Below, piece after piece: positions 39,953-48,469 of a DNA stretch of 64,000 nt (its first letter is position 1; each line of letters opens with the position of its first letter). The translations under genes and the position numbers were made by a program. The notes under the pieces are model-generated. The model was given only the letters and a program-made list of their open reading frames with translations. It was not told the origin of the DNA and did no database searches. Origin of the DNA: Allobosea thiooxidans (lineage in GTDB: Bacteria > Pseudomonadota > Alphaproteobacteria > Rhizobiales > Beijerinckiaceae); NCBI RefSeq assembly GCF_900168195.1, contig NZ_FUYX01000001.1, forward strand, positions 62,001 through 126,000, written 5' to 3'.

Positions 39953-39982
39953 GTTCAAACGATCGTCCGCCGTTACAAACGG
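39953..39982. promoter_or_regulatory. Direct repeat upstream of XRE-cupin regulator
   Basis: GTTCAAACGA (39953-39962) and GTTACAAACGG (39972-39982) are near-direct repeats about two helical turns apart, 27-56 bp upstream of the regulator's start. A possible autoregulatory operator. Confidence 0.35.
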
Positions 39983-40008
39983 CCTCACAGTCGAAAGGGG
40001 CCGAATTC

Positions 40009-40629
40009 ATGGGAATCGAGACGAAAGAGCGCGGCGGGCGGGAGCTTGAATCCGGGGCTCAGGTCATCTCGGGCCAGCTCGGCAAGACCATCCAGCGCCT
40101 GCGCAAGGCCTATAATTTCTCGCTCTCCGACCTCGCCGAGCAGTCCGGCGTCGCCAAGTCGATCATCAGCCAGATCGAGCGCAACGAGACAAACCCGACG
40201 CTGGCGACGATCTGGCGGCTGTCGCAGGCGCTCGACATCTCGATCGAGCGCGTCCTCTCCAGCGGCGAGGAAGAGCCCTTCATCGACAAGACGACCCGCG
40301 CCGACACACCGATCCTCGTCTCCGAGGACGGCAAGCTCAAGCTCGCCATCATCGGCTGGATCAAGACCGTCGAATGGCTGCAATGGTACGATGTCAGCTC
40401 CGAGCCCGGCGGCGAACTCGATTCCGAGGGCCATCAGCGCGGCTCGATCGAGTCGCTGTCGGTGACTTCGGGCGAGTTCGAGGTCGAGGTCGGCGACATC
40501 GTCCAGCGCGCCAAGGCCGGCGAGACGCTGCGTTACCGTTGCGACCGCCGCCACGTCGTCCGCTGCGTCGGCAACGAGCCGGGCCATGCGCTCATGGTCT
40601 GCATCCTCAAGGCCGCGGTGATGGAGTAG
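40009..40629 (+). CDS. XRE-family regulator with C-terminal cupin domain
   Basis: 206 aa. N-terminal Cro/CI HTH (GKTIQRLRKAYNFSLSDLAEQSGVAKSIISQIERNETNPTL, residues about 22-62) and a C-terminal cupin sensor (about residues 105-206). This architecture is common in regulators of amino-acid, polyamine or permease genes. The DMT permease directly upstream on the same strand is a possible target. The ATG at 40009 follows GAAAGGGG. Confidence 0.88.
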   Translation: MGIETKERGGRELESGAQVISGQLGKTIQRLRKAYNFSLSDLAEQSGVAKSIISQIERNETNPTLATIWRLSQALDISIERVLSSGEEEPFIDKTTRADTPILVSEDGKLKLAIIGWIKTVEWLQWYDVSSEPGGELDSEGHQRGSIESLSVTSGEFEVEVGDIVQRAKAGETLRYRCDRRHVVRCVGNEPGHALMVCILKAAVME

Positions 40630-41025
40630 GCGCCCGCTCGGGAGCCCCCATGACAGCGGGCCGCCGGCAGGCACCGGCGGCATGGAACGATCGACCACAA
40701 GGCAAACGCTCGGCGTTCGACACCGCTACTTGCCGTCGACTGGCCAAATGCTCGATCTTACCAAAATGGATGCAGGATCAGATCAACAAGACGATAGCTT
40801 AGAGAAGCAAATATAGACCGCGACCTCGGATATTATTTTCGTCCGCCGCGAACGACATCGCCATCCCTGATTTCAAGTTTCCTCTCGGTCTCGACGCGAA
40901 TCCGCCGGAGAGCTCCCCCCACAAGCTGACATTAACCTGTTTGGACTAGAACGTTTCCCGCGCCGGGGAGCTGGGAGCTTGATCATGCCTGAAGCCGAGC
41001 GCAGGCACCGCTGACGGCGATACCG
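40630..41025. other. 396-bp gap without a recognisable gene
   Basis: Contains a short hairpin GCCGCCGG/CCGGCGGC at 40660-40681 without a T-tract, a locally AT-richer stretch (about 40780-40870), and probably the promoter of the GGDEF gene. No ORF with coding character and no dispersed repeat is seen. Confidence 0.6.
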
Positions 41026-42195
41026 ATGGATCTTCCGACCCTCTGGTATCTGACGACCGGAACGCTGCTCGTGGCAGCCGCCATGACCCTCTGGGAGCGC
41101 AAGGCGCATGCCCAGCGGTCGCGCGAGCTCGGCCTCTGGGCATGCGCCTATGCTGTGTTCGCCCTCGGATGCGTGCTGGCGATGAACCGGGAGCTTCTTG
41201 CCGGAGCCTTCGGACCGGCGCTGACCAATCTGGTCATGATCCTCGGCTATCTCCTGGTGCTGCAGGGGATTCTGGCGCTGGACGGGCGGAGGCTGCCTCT
41301 CATCCTCACCGCGACGCTGCTCGCTGCGCTCGGCGCTGCCTGGCTTCTGGCCGGCCAGGCTTCGGTCAGCCTGTTCTGGAACCATGTCGGCGCCTTCCCG
41401 ATCGCGCTGGTCTGTGCACTGGCCGCGCTCGCGCTGCATCGCAGCCGGGTCGCGCAGGGGCTGCGCTCCCGCCCGATCGCGATCGCCGTCCTCGCCTGCC
41501 ACAGCCTGTTCTACGCCCTGCGCGCCTTCGCCGTGCCGATCCTCGCGGCGGTCCAGGGCGAGGCAGTGCTGGTCATCGTCGCCAAGAGCACGATGTACGA
41601 GGCCGTGCTGTTCACCGTGGCGATGTCGATGTCCCTGCTCTCACTGGTGCGGGAGGAGGATCGGGCCCGGCTGCTGGCAACGGCCCGCACCGATTTCCTG
41701 ACCGACCTCAACAACCGCCAGGGCTTCTTCGAGCTCGCTCCCAGGCATCTGGGTAGCGAAGCGAGGGGCGCATCGCATTCCCTCCTCGCCATCGACCTCG
41801 ATCACTTCAAGGCGATCAACGACCGGTACGGCCATGATGCGGGCGATCGTGTCCTGAAGCTTTTCGCCGATATCGCCCGCGAGATCGCGGGGCCCTCCGC
41901 CATGAGCGCGCGGCTCGGCGGCGAGGAGTTCGCGATCCTGCTGCCCAATATGAGGGGCGAGGAAGCGCGCCTGATCGGACAGAGCATCGCGCGGCGCTTC
42001 GCCGAGGCAGCGGCGCGAAGCGACGGACTCGCGATTCCCGCCACGGTCAGCATCGGCCTCGCCGAGGCCAGCAGCCAGGAGACCGACCTGATCGCGCTTC
42101 TGGCCGCCGCCGATCACGCGCTCTACCGGGCCAAGATGCTCGGCCGCAACCGTATCGAGGTCGCAAAGCCCGGACAGGTCGTCAGGGCGGCCTAG
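41026..42195 (+). CDS. Membrane-bound diguanylate cyclase (GGDEF)
   Basis: 389 aa. Six or seven N-terminal membrane helices (about residues 5-205) precede a short coil and a GGDEF domain (about 220-380) with TDFLTDLNNRQGF, DLDHFKAINDRYGHDAGD and active-site GGEEF. The GGEEF variant is compatible with c-di-GMP synthesis. The RxxD inhibitory site is absent upstream of GGEEF. No EAL domain. It could influence the motile-sessile switch of this flagellated organism. Confidence 0.9.
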   Translation: MDLPTLWYLTTGTLLVAAAMTLWERKAHAQRSRELGLWACAYAVFALGCVLAMNRELLAGAFGPALTNLVMILGYLLVLQGILALDGRRLPLILTATLLAALGAAWLLAGQASVSLFWNHVGAFPIALVCALAALALHRSRVAQGLRSRPIAIAVLACHSLFYALRAFAVPILAAVQGEAVLVIVAKSTMYEAVLFTVAMSMSLLSLVREEDRARLLATARTDFLTDLNNRQGFFELAPRHLGSEARGASHSLLAIDLDHFKAINDRYGHDAGDRVLKLFADIAREIAGPSAMSARLGGEEFAILLPNMRGEEARLIGQSIARRFAEAAARSDGLAIPATVSIGLAEASSQETDLIALLAAADHALYRAKMLGRNRIEVAKPGQVVRAA

Positions 42196-42205
42196 GATCG
42201 TCCCC

Positions 42206-42829
42206 TTACGCCAGGCCCTGCGGGCGCTCCGCCGCTTCCGCCATGAGGCTGGCCAGCGGCCGGCTTCCATCCCACAGCGCGGCGCTCCAGCCTGCCGCGC
42301 GCGCCGCTTCGACATTCGCCGCCTTGTCGTCGATGAAGAAGATCTCGCCGGGAGAGAAGCTGGTCCGGGCTTCGACCGCGCGGAAGAACTGCGCCTCCGG
42401 CTTGGCCCAGCCCAGCGCCGCCGCATAGTGCATGCCGTCGAAATGCTGCTTCAGCGCGAGCTCGTCCCAGATGTGGCGCGCGCGCTCATGCTCCTGCACC
42501 GTGGCGAGGTGCAGCGCGATGCCGCCCGCCCGGAGGGCCGCAAGCTGCGCCAGCAAGCCATGGTCGAGATGGGCGTCGTTCTCGAACCAGTACCGCACCA
42601 GCCTGTCGGCGCTGAGTCCGGGGGCGATCTCCGCAAGCACCGGCACAAGGCGCTCCCGCAATCCCGCCCGCCCCAGGATGATGTCCTGCCAGTGCGGCGC
42701 GAAGAACGCCGATTGCAGCAGCGCCTTCGGCAGGTCGAGATCGCGCTCGAGATGCACCGACCAGCCCTCCGGATCGGGGTGCACGATCACGACGCCATCG
42801 ACGTCGACCATCAGGGCCTTGAAACGCAT
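42206..42829 (-). CDS. HAD-superfamily hydrolase
   Basis: 207 aa. Motif I is DVDGVV (nucleophile Asp in a DxDGxx box), motif II a Thr in HLATVQE, and motif III/IV K in WAKPEAQFF with FFIDDKAANVEAAR. Small helical cap between. Substrate unknown; phosphoglycolate- or epoxide-hydrolase-N-like HADs share this layout. Converges with the GGDEF gene, 10 bp between stops. Confidence 0.85.
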   Translation of the reverse strand: MRFKALMVDVDGVVIVHPDPEGWSVHLERDLDLPKALLQSAFFAPHWQDIILGRAGLRERLVPVLAEIAPGLSADRLVRYWFENDAHLDHGLLAQLAALRAGGIALHLATVQEHERARHIWDELALKQHFDGMHYAAALGWAKPEAQFFRAVEARTSFSPGEIFFIDDKAANVEAARAAGWSAALWDGSRPLASLMAEAAERPQGLA

Positions 42830-42896
42830 GGGCCGAGAATAGGGCCGATGAGCTCGCCTCCGATAGGCCTGCGCGGATCTGCGCGCGCCTCCGCTG

Positions 42897-43832
42897 CTAT
42901 TTCGCCTGCGGACGCGGCGGCCCCTCCACCGCCGGGAGCGACTTCAGATATTCCGCCATCGCCATCCGGTCGGTATCGGGGAGTTGCGCCATGTTGCGCA
43001 CCACCGCCGCCATCGTCCCGCCGACATTGTCGAAATCGGGCGTGAAGCCGGTCTTGAGCAATTCGGCGATCTCCTCCTTCGACCATTTCGCCAGGCCGTT
43101 CTCGGACTGGGTGATGTTCGGCACCCAGCCCTTGCCCTCCGGATCCGGCCCGCCGGCGAGGCGGGTCGCGGGGATGATCGCGCCGAGCCCGTTGCGGGCG
43201 GAGTGGCATTCGGCGCAGTGGCCCGGGCCGTTGACGAGATAGGCGCCGCGATTCCAGCTCTCGCTCTTGGTCGGGTCGGGCCGGAAGGCCGCCCCCTCGA
43301 AGAACAGTAGCTTCCAGCCACCGACCATGCGGCGAATGTTGAACGGAAACGGCAGCTCGTGCGGCGGCGCCCTGCCCTCGACCGGCGCCAGCGTCCGGAT
43401 ATAGGCGAAGAGGTCGGCCAGCGCCTTGGGCGGCATCAGCCGGTAGGAGGTATAGGGAAAGGCCGGGTAGAGATGCTGGCCGTTCGGCGAGACGCCGGCC
43501 GCCATCGCATCGACGAAGTCCTGCACGCCCCAGTTGCCGATGCCGTCGCGCGTATGTGGCGAGATGTTCGGCGCGTGGAAGGTGCCGAAGGGCGAGGCGA
43601 GCGCGAGCCCGCCACCGAGCTTCAGCTTGTCGTCCTGGCCGGGCGTGGCGTGGCAGGAGGCGCACCCCCCGGCCGCGAACAGCAGCTTGCCGTTCTCGAT
43701 ATCCGCCGCCGGCAGCGCGCCGATCTCGGGCGAGGGCGAGACGACGCGGGGATCGGTGAGGACGTAGAAGCCGGCGAAAGCGAGGGCCGCCAGCACGACG
43801 AGGGTCACGAACAGGCGGCGCAGCAACAGCAT
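42897..43832 (-). CDS. Membrane-anchored diheme cytochrome c
   Basis: 311 aa. An N-terminal membrane anchor (about residues 5-25) is followed by two cytochrome c domains with haem sites CASCH and CAECH. Methionine ligands probably lie in later segments. This type carries electrons from periplasmic dehydrogenases (alcohol, aldehyde, gluconate or molybdenum hydroxylases). The ATG at 43832 has GTGGAG 6 bp upstream. The orphan CoxL-like gene lies 0.7 kb upstream on the same strand. Confidence 0.85.
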   Translation of the reverse strand: MLLLRRLFVTLVVLAALAFAGFYVLTDPRVVSPSPEIGALPAADIENGKLLFAAGGCASCHATPGQDDKLKLGGGLALASPFGTFHAPNISPHTRDGIGNWGVQDFVDAMAAGVSPNGQHLYPAFPYTSYRLMPPKALADLFAYIRTLAPVEGRAPPHELPFPFNIRRMVGGWKLLFFEGAAFRPDPTKSESWNRGAYLVNGPGHCAECHSARNGLGAIIPATRLAGGPDPEGKGWVPNITQSENGLAKWSKEEIAELLKTGFTPDFDNVGGTMAAVVRNMAQLPDTDRMAMAEYLKSLPAVEGPPRPQAK

Positions 43833-43947
43833 CGGCATCTCCACTAGGCGCAATCGGTGGCTTCCGGCGGCAGCCAGTCGCGAACCGCGACAGTTCTAAG
43901 GTGGCGCAGCCGGGATGGCTCCCGCAAGCCGGGAAAAACAGGTCATG

Positions 43948-43978
43948 AAAAAACGGGCGGCCAGAATCGACCGCCCGC
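43948..43978 (-). terminator. Intrinsic terminator after cytochrome c'-type gene
   Basis: Minus-strand stem CGGGCGG/CCGCCCG with a 10-nt loop, followed by a run of T residues (TTTTTTC). It lies 30 bp after the stop. Confidence 0.7.
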
Positions 43979-44007
43979 TTCCAGTTTTTCCGACAGGGCG
44001 CCGGGTC

Positions 44008-44439
44008 TCATTTCTTGACGCGGTAGACCTCGTGACAAGCGCCGCAATTTTTGGTTGCCGCGCCGAACGCCGTGCGGAATCCATCGAGGCTGGCAACAGT
44101 GGCGCCCGCCGCCGCATCCGTCTCGAACTTGGCGAAGGCCGCCTTGAAGCCGGCCTGATCGTCCCAGACCTTGGGCGCCGCCGTGGTCTCGCCGCCGGTC
44201 TTGGAGCTGTCGGGGAAGAGCGCGGGCATCTTCTTGGCGGCATCGGCGTAGGTCTTGAAGATCGCCTGCGCCTTGGCGCTATCGAAGGCGGCCTCACCCT
44301 TGGCCATCGCGGCGCCCTCGCGGGTCGCGGCGCCCACCGCCTTCATCGCCTGCTGGCGTTCCGTGATCGGGTTCGACTGCGCCATGACGGCGGTAAGGCC
44401 GAGCCCGAGGCCGGCAAGCACGAGAGCGGTACGGATCAT
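44008..44439 (-). CDS. Class II c-type cytochrome (c'/c556-like)
   Basis: 143 aa. A Sec signal ending VMAQ (residue 21) precedes a four-helix-bundle domain with a single C-terminal haem site CGACH, the hallmark of class II cytochromes. Periplasmic; roles range from electron transfer to NO binding. It has its own terminator, and lies between the CoxL-like gene and the diheme cytochrome, so a shared electron path is possible. Confidence 0.9.
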   Translation of the reverse strand: MIRTALVLAGLGLGLTAVMAQSNPITERQQAMKAVGAATREGAAMAKGEAAFDSAKAQAIFKTYADAAKKMPALFPDSSKTGGETTAAPKVWDDQAGFKAAFAKFETDAAAGATVASLDGFRTAFGAATKNCGACHEVYRVKK

Positions 44440-44535
44440 TCATATCCCCTTCGAGGCAGCGGCGCCGGGCGGCGCCGTTTAGAAGGCCTCTAGATCAACG
44501 AATGACCATGACCTCGCCAAGTCGCTTTTCCGTGA

Positions 44536-44561
44536 GTGCATTTGCAAGAGCGCAAATGCAC
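44536..44561. other. Perfect inverted repeat downstream of CoxL-like gene
   Basis: GTGCATTTGC-N6-GCAAATGCAC, 10-bp perfect arms. It lies 7 bp beyond the CoxL-like stop and 97 bp upstream of the cytochrome c' start. No T-tract follows on either strand, so it may be an operator rather than a terminator. Confidence 0.45.
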
Positions 44562-44568
44562 CCTTGCA

Positions 44569-46878
44569 TCAGAGCCGATACCCCGCCTCCTTCAGCGCGG
44601 TGAAGACCTTGAGCGGCGTTGCCGGCATGTCCATCGCCTTGATGCCGGCGGCGCGGTCGAGCGCGTCGACGACCGCGTTCATCACCGCCGGGCAGGCGCC
44701 GATCGCGCCCGCCTCGCCCGCGCCCTTCACGCCGATGGCGTTGGTGAGGCAGCGGACATTGCGCGTCTCGAAATGGAAATTCGGGACGTCGACCGCCCGC
44801 GGCAGGGCATAGTCCATGAAGGTCGCGGTCAGCATCTGGCCGTCCGGATCGAAGCGGATCTCCTCCATCAGCGCCTGGCCGATACCCTGCGCCGATCCGC
44901 CATGGACCTGGCCCTGCAGCATCAGCGGGTTCAGCGTCACGCCGAAATCGTCGACCACGACATAGTTCAGTATCTCGGTACCGCCGGTGCCGGGGTCGAT
45001 CTCCAGCTCGCAGATATGAGTGCCGTTCGGATAGGTCGCCTCCGGCGGCGTCCAGCTCTGATGCACCTTCAGCATGGCGGGCGTCGCACCCGGCAAGGCC
45101 GCGATCGCGGCGAGGTCCAGCGCCTTGTCGGTGCCGACGATCCGGACCGCGCCATTGACGACTTCGAGATCGCCGACTGCCGCCTCGAGCTTTTCGGAGG
45201 CAAGCTGCTTGAGATTGTCCGTCAGGATCTCGGTCGCCTTGTTCAGCGCCGCGCCGCCGACGGGGATCGAGCGGGAACCGCCGGTGCCGGAACCGGTCTC
45301 GACCCGGTCGGTATCGCCCTGCACCACGCGGATGCGGTCCATCGGGATATCGAGATGCTGCGAGACGAGCTGCGAATAGGCGGTCTCGTGCCCCTGCCCA
45401 TTCGACTGGGTGCCGATCAGCACGGTGACGGTACCGTCCTTCTCCAGGATCACGGTCGAGCTCTCCGGCCCGCCGCCGCCGCAGGCCTCGATATAGCTCG
45501 CCATGCCGATGCCGCGGATCCGGCCGGCCTTCGCCGAGGCCTTGTGGCGGGTCTTGAAGTCCTTCCAGCCGGCCACCTCCATGGCGCGGCGCATATGGCC
45601 CTCGAACTCGCCGGAATCGTAGACCGGGCCGGTCTGCGTCCGGTGCGGCATCTCCGTGGGCTTGACGAAATTCTGCGCCCGCACCGCATCCGGCGTCCTG
45701 CCGGTCTCGCGGGCAATGGCGTCGACCAGCCGCTCGATCAGATAGGCGGCCTCGGGCCGGCCGGCGCCGCGATAGGCATCGACCGGCGTCGTGTTGGTCA
45801 GCACGCCGCGGAACAGCACATGCACGGCCGGGATATTGTAGCAGCCCGGCGTCATCGTCGTGCCGACCCAGGGGATGAAGGGCCCATATTGCGAGAGATA
45901 GGCACCCATCTCGGCCGAAAGATCGACCTTGAGGCCGATGAACCGGCCCTTGGCGTCGAGCGCCATCGTGGCCGTCGAAAGATTGGCGCGGCCATGCGTG
46001 TCGGCGAGGAAATGCTCGTTGCGGTCGGAAACCCAGCGCACCGGCCGCTTGAGCTTCTCGGCCGCGATCATCGCCAGCGGATATTCGCGATAGAGGAAGA
46101 TCTTGGTCCCGAAGCCGCCGCCGACATCCGGCGTCACCACCCGGATACGCTTCGGGTCGACCTTCAGCACGTAGCTGGCGATCAGGTCGCGCATGCCGTG
46201 GCTGCCCTGGCTGCCCAGCGTCAGCGTCCAGCGCTTATCCGCCTTGTCGTATTCGGCGATGCAGGCGCGCGTCTCCATGTAGTTGGAGGCGAGGCGGTTG
46301 TTGACGATGGTCAGCGAGACCGTGCGCGCCGCCTTGGCGAAGGCCTTCTCGGTCTTCTCGCGGTCGCCCTGTTCGGCCTCGAAGGCGACGTTGCCCGGCC
46401 GGTCGGCCCAAACCTGCGGCGCGCCCTTCGCCAGCGCCTCGGCGATGCCGGTCACGGCCGGCAGCGGGTCCCAGTCGATCTCGATGGCCTCGGCCGCGTC
46501 GCGCGCCTGCGCCAGGGTCTCGGCGACGATGAAGGCCACGGCCTCGCCGACATGGCGCACCGTGTCGGCCGGAAGGACCGGGACCGGCAGCGATTGCGAC
46601 ATCCCGCCCGAGACGGTCTCGATATGCCCCTTGCAGGGCAGGTCGCCATATCCGGCGACGTCCTTTCCGGTCAGGATCAGCTTGACGCCCTTCAGCTTCC
46701 GGGCCGCCTCGGTATCGCCGATGGTGAAGCGGGCATGGGCATAGGGCGACCGCAGCACGAAGGCATGCAGCGCCCCTTCAGCGGCAATGTCGTCGGTATA
46801 GCGGCCGGTGCCGGTCGTCAGGCGCTGATCCTCGACCCGCCGCACCGGCTGGCCGAAACCGAATTTCATGGGACGCAT
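44569..46878 (-). CDS. Xanthine dehydrogenase-family molybdopterin-binding subunit (form II CoxL-like)
   Basis: 769 aa large subunit of a molybdenum hydroxylase. N-terminal aldehyde-oxidase a/b hammerhead domain, then the Mo-cofactor domains: GGFGTK, AYRGAGRPEA, a CGGGGPESS segment and the catalytic glutamate in GAGEAGAIG. AYRGAGR marks form II CoxL; true CO dehydrogenase has AYRCSFR. Substrate unknown. The FAD (CoxM) and 2Fe-2S (CoxS) subunit genes that usually accompany it are not adjacent on either side. Confidence 0.9.
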   Translation of the reverse strand: MRPMKFGFGQPVRRVEDQRLTTGTGRYTDDIAAEGALHAFVLRSPYAHARFTIGDTEAARKLKGVKLILTGKDVAGYGDLPCKGHIETVSGGMSQSLPVPVLPADTVRHVGEAVAFIVAETLAQARDAAEAIEIDWDPLPAVTGIAEALAKGAPQVWADRPGNVAFEAEQGDREKTEKAFAKAARTVSLTIVNNRLASNYMETRACIAEYDKADKRWTLTLGSQGSHGMRDLIASYVLKVDPKRIRVVTPDVGGGFGTKIFLYREYPLAMIAAEKLKRPVRWVSDRNEHFLADTHGRANLSTATMALDAKGRFIGLKVDLSAEMGAYLSQYGPFIPWVGTTMTPGCYNIPAVHVLFRGVLTNTTPVDAYRGAGRPEAAYLIERLVDAIARETGRTPDAVRAQNFVKPTEMPHRTQTGPVYDSGEFEGHMRRAMEVAGWKDFKTRHKASAKAGRIRGIGMASYIEACGGGGPESSTVILEKDGTVTVLIGTQSNGQGHETAYSQLVSQHLDIPMDRIRVVQGDTDRVETGSGTGGSRSIPVGGAALNKATEILTDNLKQLASEKLEAAVGDLEVVNGAVRIVGTDKALDLAAIAALPGATPAMLKVHQSWTPPEATYPNGTHICELEIDPGTGGTEILNYVVVDDFGVTLNPLMLQGQVHGGSAQGIGQALMEEIRFDPDGQMLTATFMDYALPRAVDVPNFHFETRNVRCLTNAIGVKGAGEAGAIGACPAVMNAVVDALDRAAGIKAMDMPATPLKVFTALKEAGYRL

Positions 46879-46981
46879 GAGGCATATCCTCAGTTAGGTC
46901 TGATGAAAGACTGAAACAGAAATCGCGCCACGTCAGCCCCCCGGTACAGGATGCACCGGGGTGCGCTCGGAGCATTACGCC

Positions 46982-47941
46982 TCACCGCGACATGCGGACC
47001 GCCGTCTCCGAAAGCGAGACCATGGTGTTGTAGTTGTTGACGATCCAGTTGGCGTCGTTCGCGGCGCCGCGGCGGACATCGCCCTTGCTCTTGGCCAGCT
47101 TCTCGCTGAAATCGCGCAGCTTGCCGAGCCAGGAGCTCGCCTGGCTCTCGATGAAGGGGATGCCCTTGGGCTCCTTGTCCTTGAAGGCGTCCATCTCGCG
47201 GATCGCCGCCGCATAGTCCGCCACGGCGGCATTGAAGGCCTTGAGATCGACGACCGGGCTCTCGTTGCTCGGCATCAGGTCCATCACGGCGCGCGCATTG
47301 ATCATGATGTTGCGCACCTGCCAGCGGGCGGAGCGCCCTTCCCGCTGTTCGGTCGCGGCAAGCTCGCGCTGGTCCAGCCCCTTCTTGTAGACCCGCATCA
47401 GCGCGTCGAGCTTGGCGCGCTCCTCGAGGAAGGTCTTCGCGGCCGGCACCATCAGCGCATGCAGCCTCTGGCCCTCGGCGAGATTGTCGTCGCGATAGTC
47501 CTTGCGGTCGTAGTAGCGCTCGGCCTTGGTGATCAGCGGCGCCAGCTCCTGATAGGCCTTGATGTAGCGGCCCATGGTCTCGTCGATCGCCGGCAGCTTC
47601 GGCTCGCGCGCCATCGCCTCCTCGGCCTTCTTGGTCTCGCTGGTGACGTCATAGACGCTGTAGAGCCCGTAGGTGATGTAGCGCTCCCTGCCGGTCGGGC
47701 CCTTCTTCATGTCGACCCAGCTGCCATAGCGCTCCCAGGACTGGATGGCGCGCAGCGTGCGGTTCATCAGCGCCGTATAGGCGTTCGACTTGCTGATCGC
47801 GGCCTGGAGATCCTCGTCCTGTGCCTTGCTCGCGCTGTTGGTGGGCACGGTCGCCGCGCCCTGCGCCCAGACGGGGGCCGGCGCAGCGAGGACGAGGGCG
47901 GCGGCGCAGGTGGCACCGCGGAGAATGCTTCGGGTCGTCAT
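46982..47941 (-). CDS. DUF3829 exported protein
   Basis: 319 aa. The signal peptide ends at VWAQ (about residue 27). The mature part is almost wholly helical with DUF3829 features (NAYTALMNRTLRAIQSWERY, LIDRKDYRDDNLAEGQ-like segment). Function unknown; the E. coli relative YiiG is a lipoprotein, but no lipobox is seen here. The ATG at 47941 is chosen because the signal peptide then begins at the N-terminus. Confidence 0.72.
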   Translation of the reverse strand: MTTRSILRGATCAAALVLAAPAPVWAQGAATVPTNSASKAQDEDLQAAISKSNAYTALMNRTLRAIQSWERYGSWVDMKKGPTGRERYITYGLYSVYDVTSETKKAEEAMAREPKLPAIDETMGRYIKAYQELAPLITKAERYYDRKDYRDDNLAEGQRLHALMVPAAKTFLEERAKLDALMRVYKKGLDQRELAATEQREGRSARWQVRNIMINARAVMDLMPSNESPVVDLKAFNAAVADYAAAIREMDAFKDKEPKGIPFIESQASSWLGKLRDFSEKLAKSKGDVRRGAANDANWIVNNYNTMVSLSETAVRMSR

Positions 47942-48007
47942 CAATCCAATTCCGTCTTCTGCAATATGTCTTACGAATGACACGTCTTACCAATGAGGCT
48001 CGGGCGC

Positions 48008-48325
48008 TCAGTCCTGCGCGACCGGCCCGCCATGCATCAGCCAGTCCTTGAAGCCGCCGGCATAGTGGCTGTCGATATCGAGCCCGGCCGATTGTGCGTA
48101 TTCCAGCGCCCGGCGCGAGCGGACCCCGGCGGCGCAGGAGAGCACGATGCGCTTGCCCGGCTCGTTCGGCAGGTCGGCCGGATCGAATTGCGAGAGCGGC
48201 CGCGAGACCGCGCCCGGGATATGCCCCGCCGCGAATTCATGCGGCTCGCGCACATCGACGAGCAGGATCGAGCCGTCGCCCAAGCCCGCCTTGATGTCGT
48301 CGATATCGAGGTCGTTCACGATCAT
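48008..48325 (-). CDS. Single-domain rhodanese-like protein
   Basis: 105 aa. Rhodanese fold with VREPHEFAAGHIPGA and active-site loop CAAGVRS (Cys nucleophile). Cytoplasmic; sulfur transfer or persulfide chemistry. It starts 66 bp upstream of the DUF3829 gene on the same strand; co-transcription is possible but no functional link is known. Confidence 0.9.
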   Translation of the reverse strand: MIVNDLDIDDIKAGLGDGSILLVDVREPHEFAAGHIPGAVSRPLSQFDPADLPNEPGKRIVLSCAAGVRSRRALEYAQSAGLDIDSHYAGGFKDWLMHGGPVAQD

Positions 48326-48424
48326 GGGCAGGTCACTCCAGCTCGGTCAGGCGAGCCGATCAGATAGGGCTGGACCTCGGGAAACGCCACCACCGGGCGG
48401 CGCTCCGGGTGCCGGAAACGAAAA

Positions 48425-48451
48425 CAGCCGCGAGCACCGGGCGCGCGGCTG
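48425..48451 (-). terminator. Intrinsic terminator after BON-LysM gene
   Basis: Minus-strand stem CAGCCGCG/CGCGGCTG with an 11-nt loop, followed by TTTTCGTTT. It lies 18 bp after the stop. Confidence 0.7.
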
Positions 48452-48469
48452 CCTGGTCGGTGAAACGTC

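Noticed and set aside
39945-39956. GTTC-GCTT-GTTC as a LexA box
   Set aside because: The spacer is 4 bp, not the required 7.
44569-46878. CoxL-like protein as carbon monoxide dehydrogenase
   Set aside because: The active-site loop is AYRGAGR (form II), not the AYRCSFR loop of form I CO dehydrogenase, and the coxM/coxS genes are absent.
44536-46914. 792-residue plus-strand open frame opposite the CoxL-like gene
   Set aside because: Composition is typical of an antisense shadow frame. The minus-strand frame has every molybdenum hydroxylase motif.
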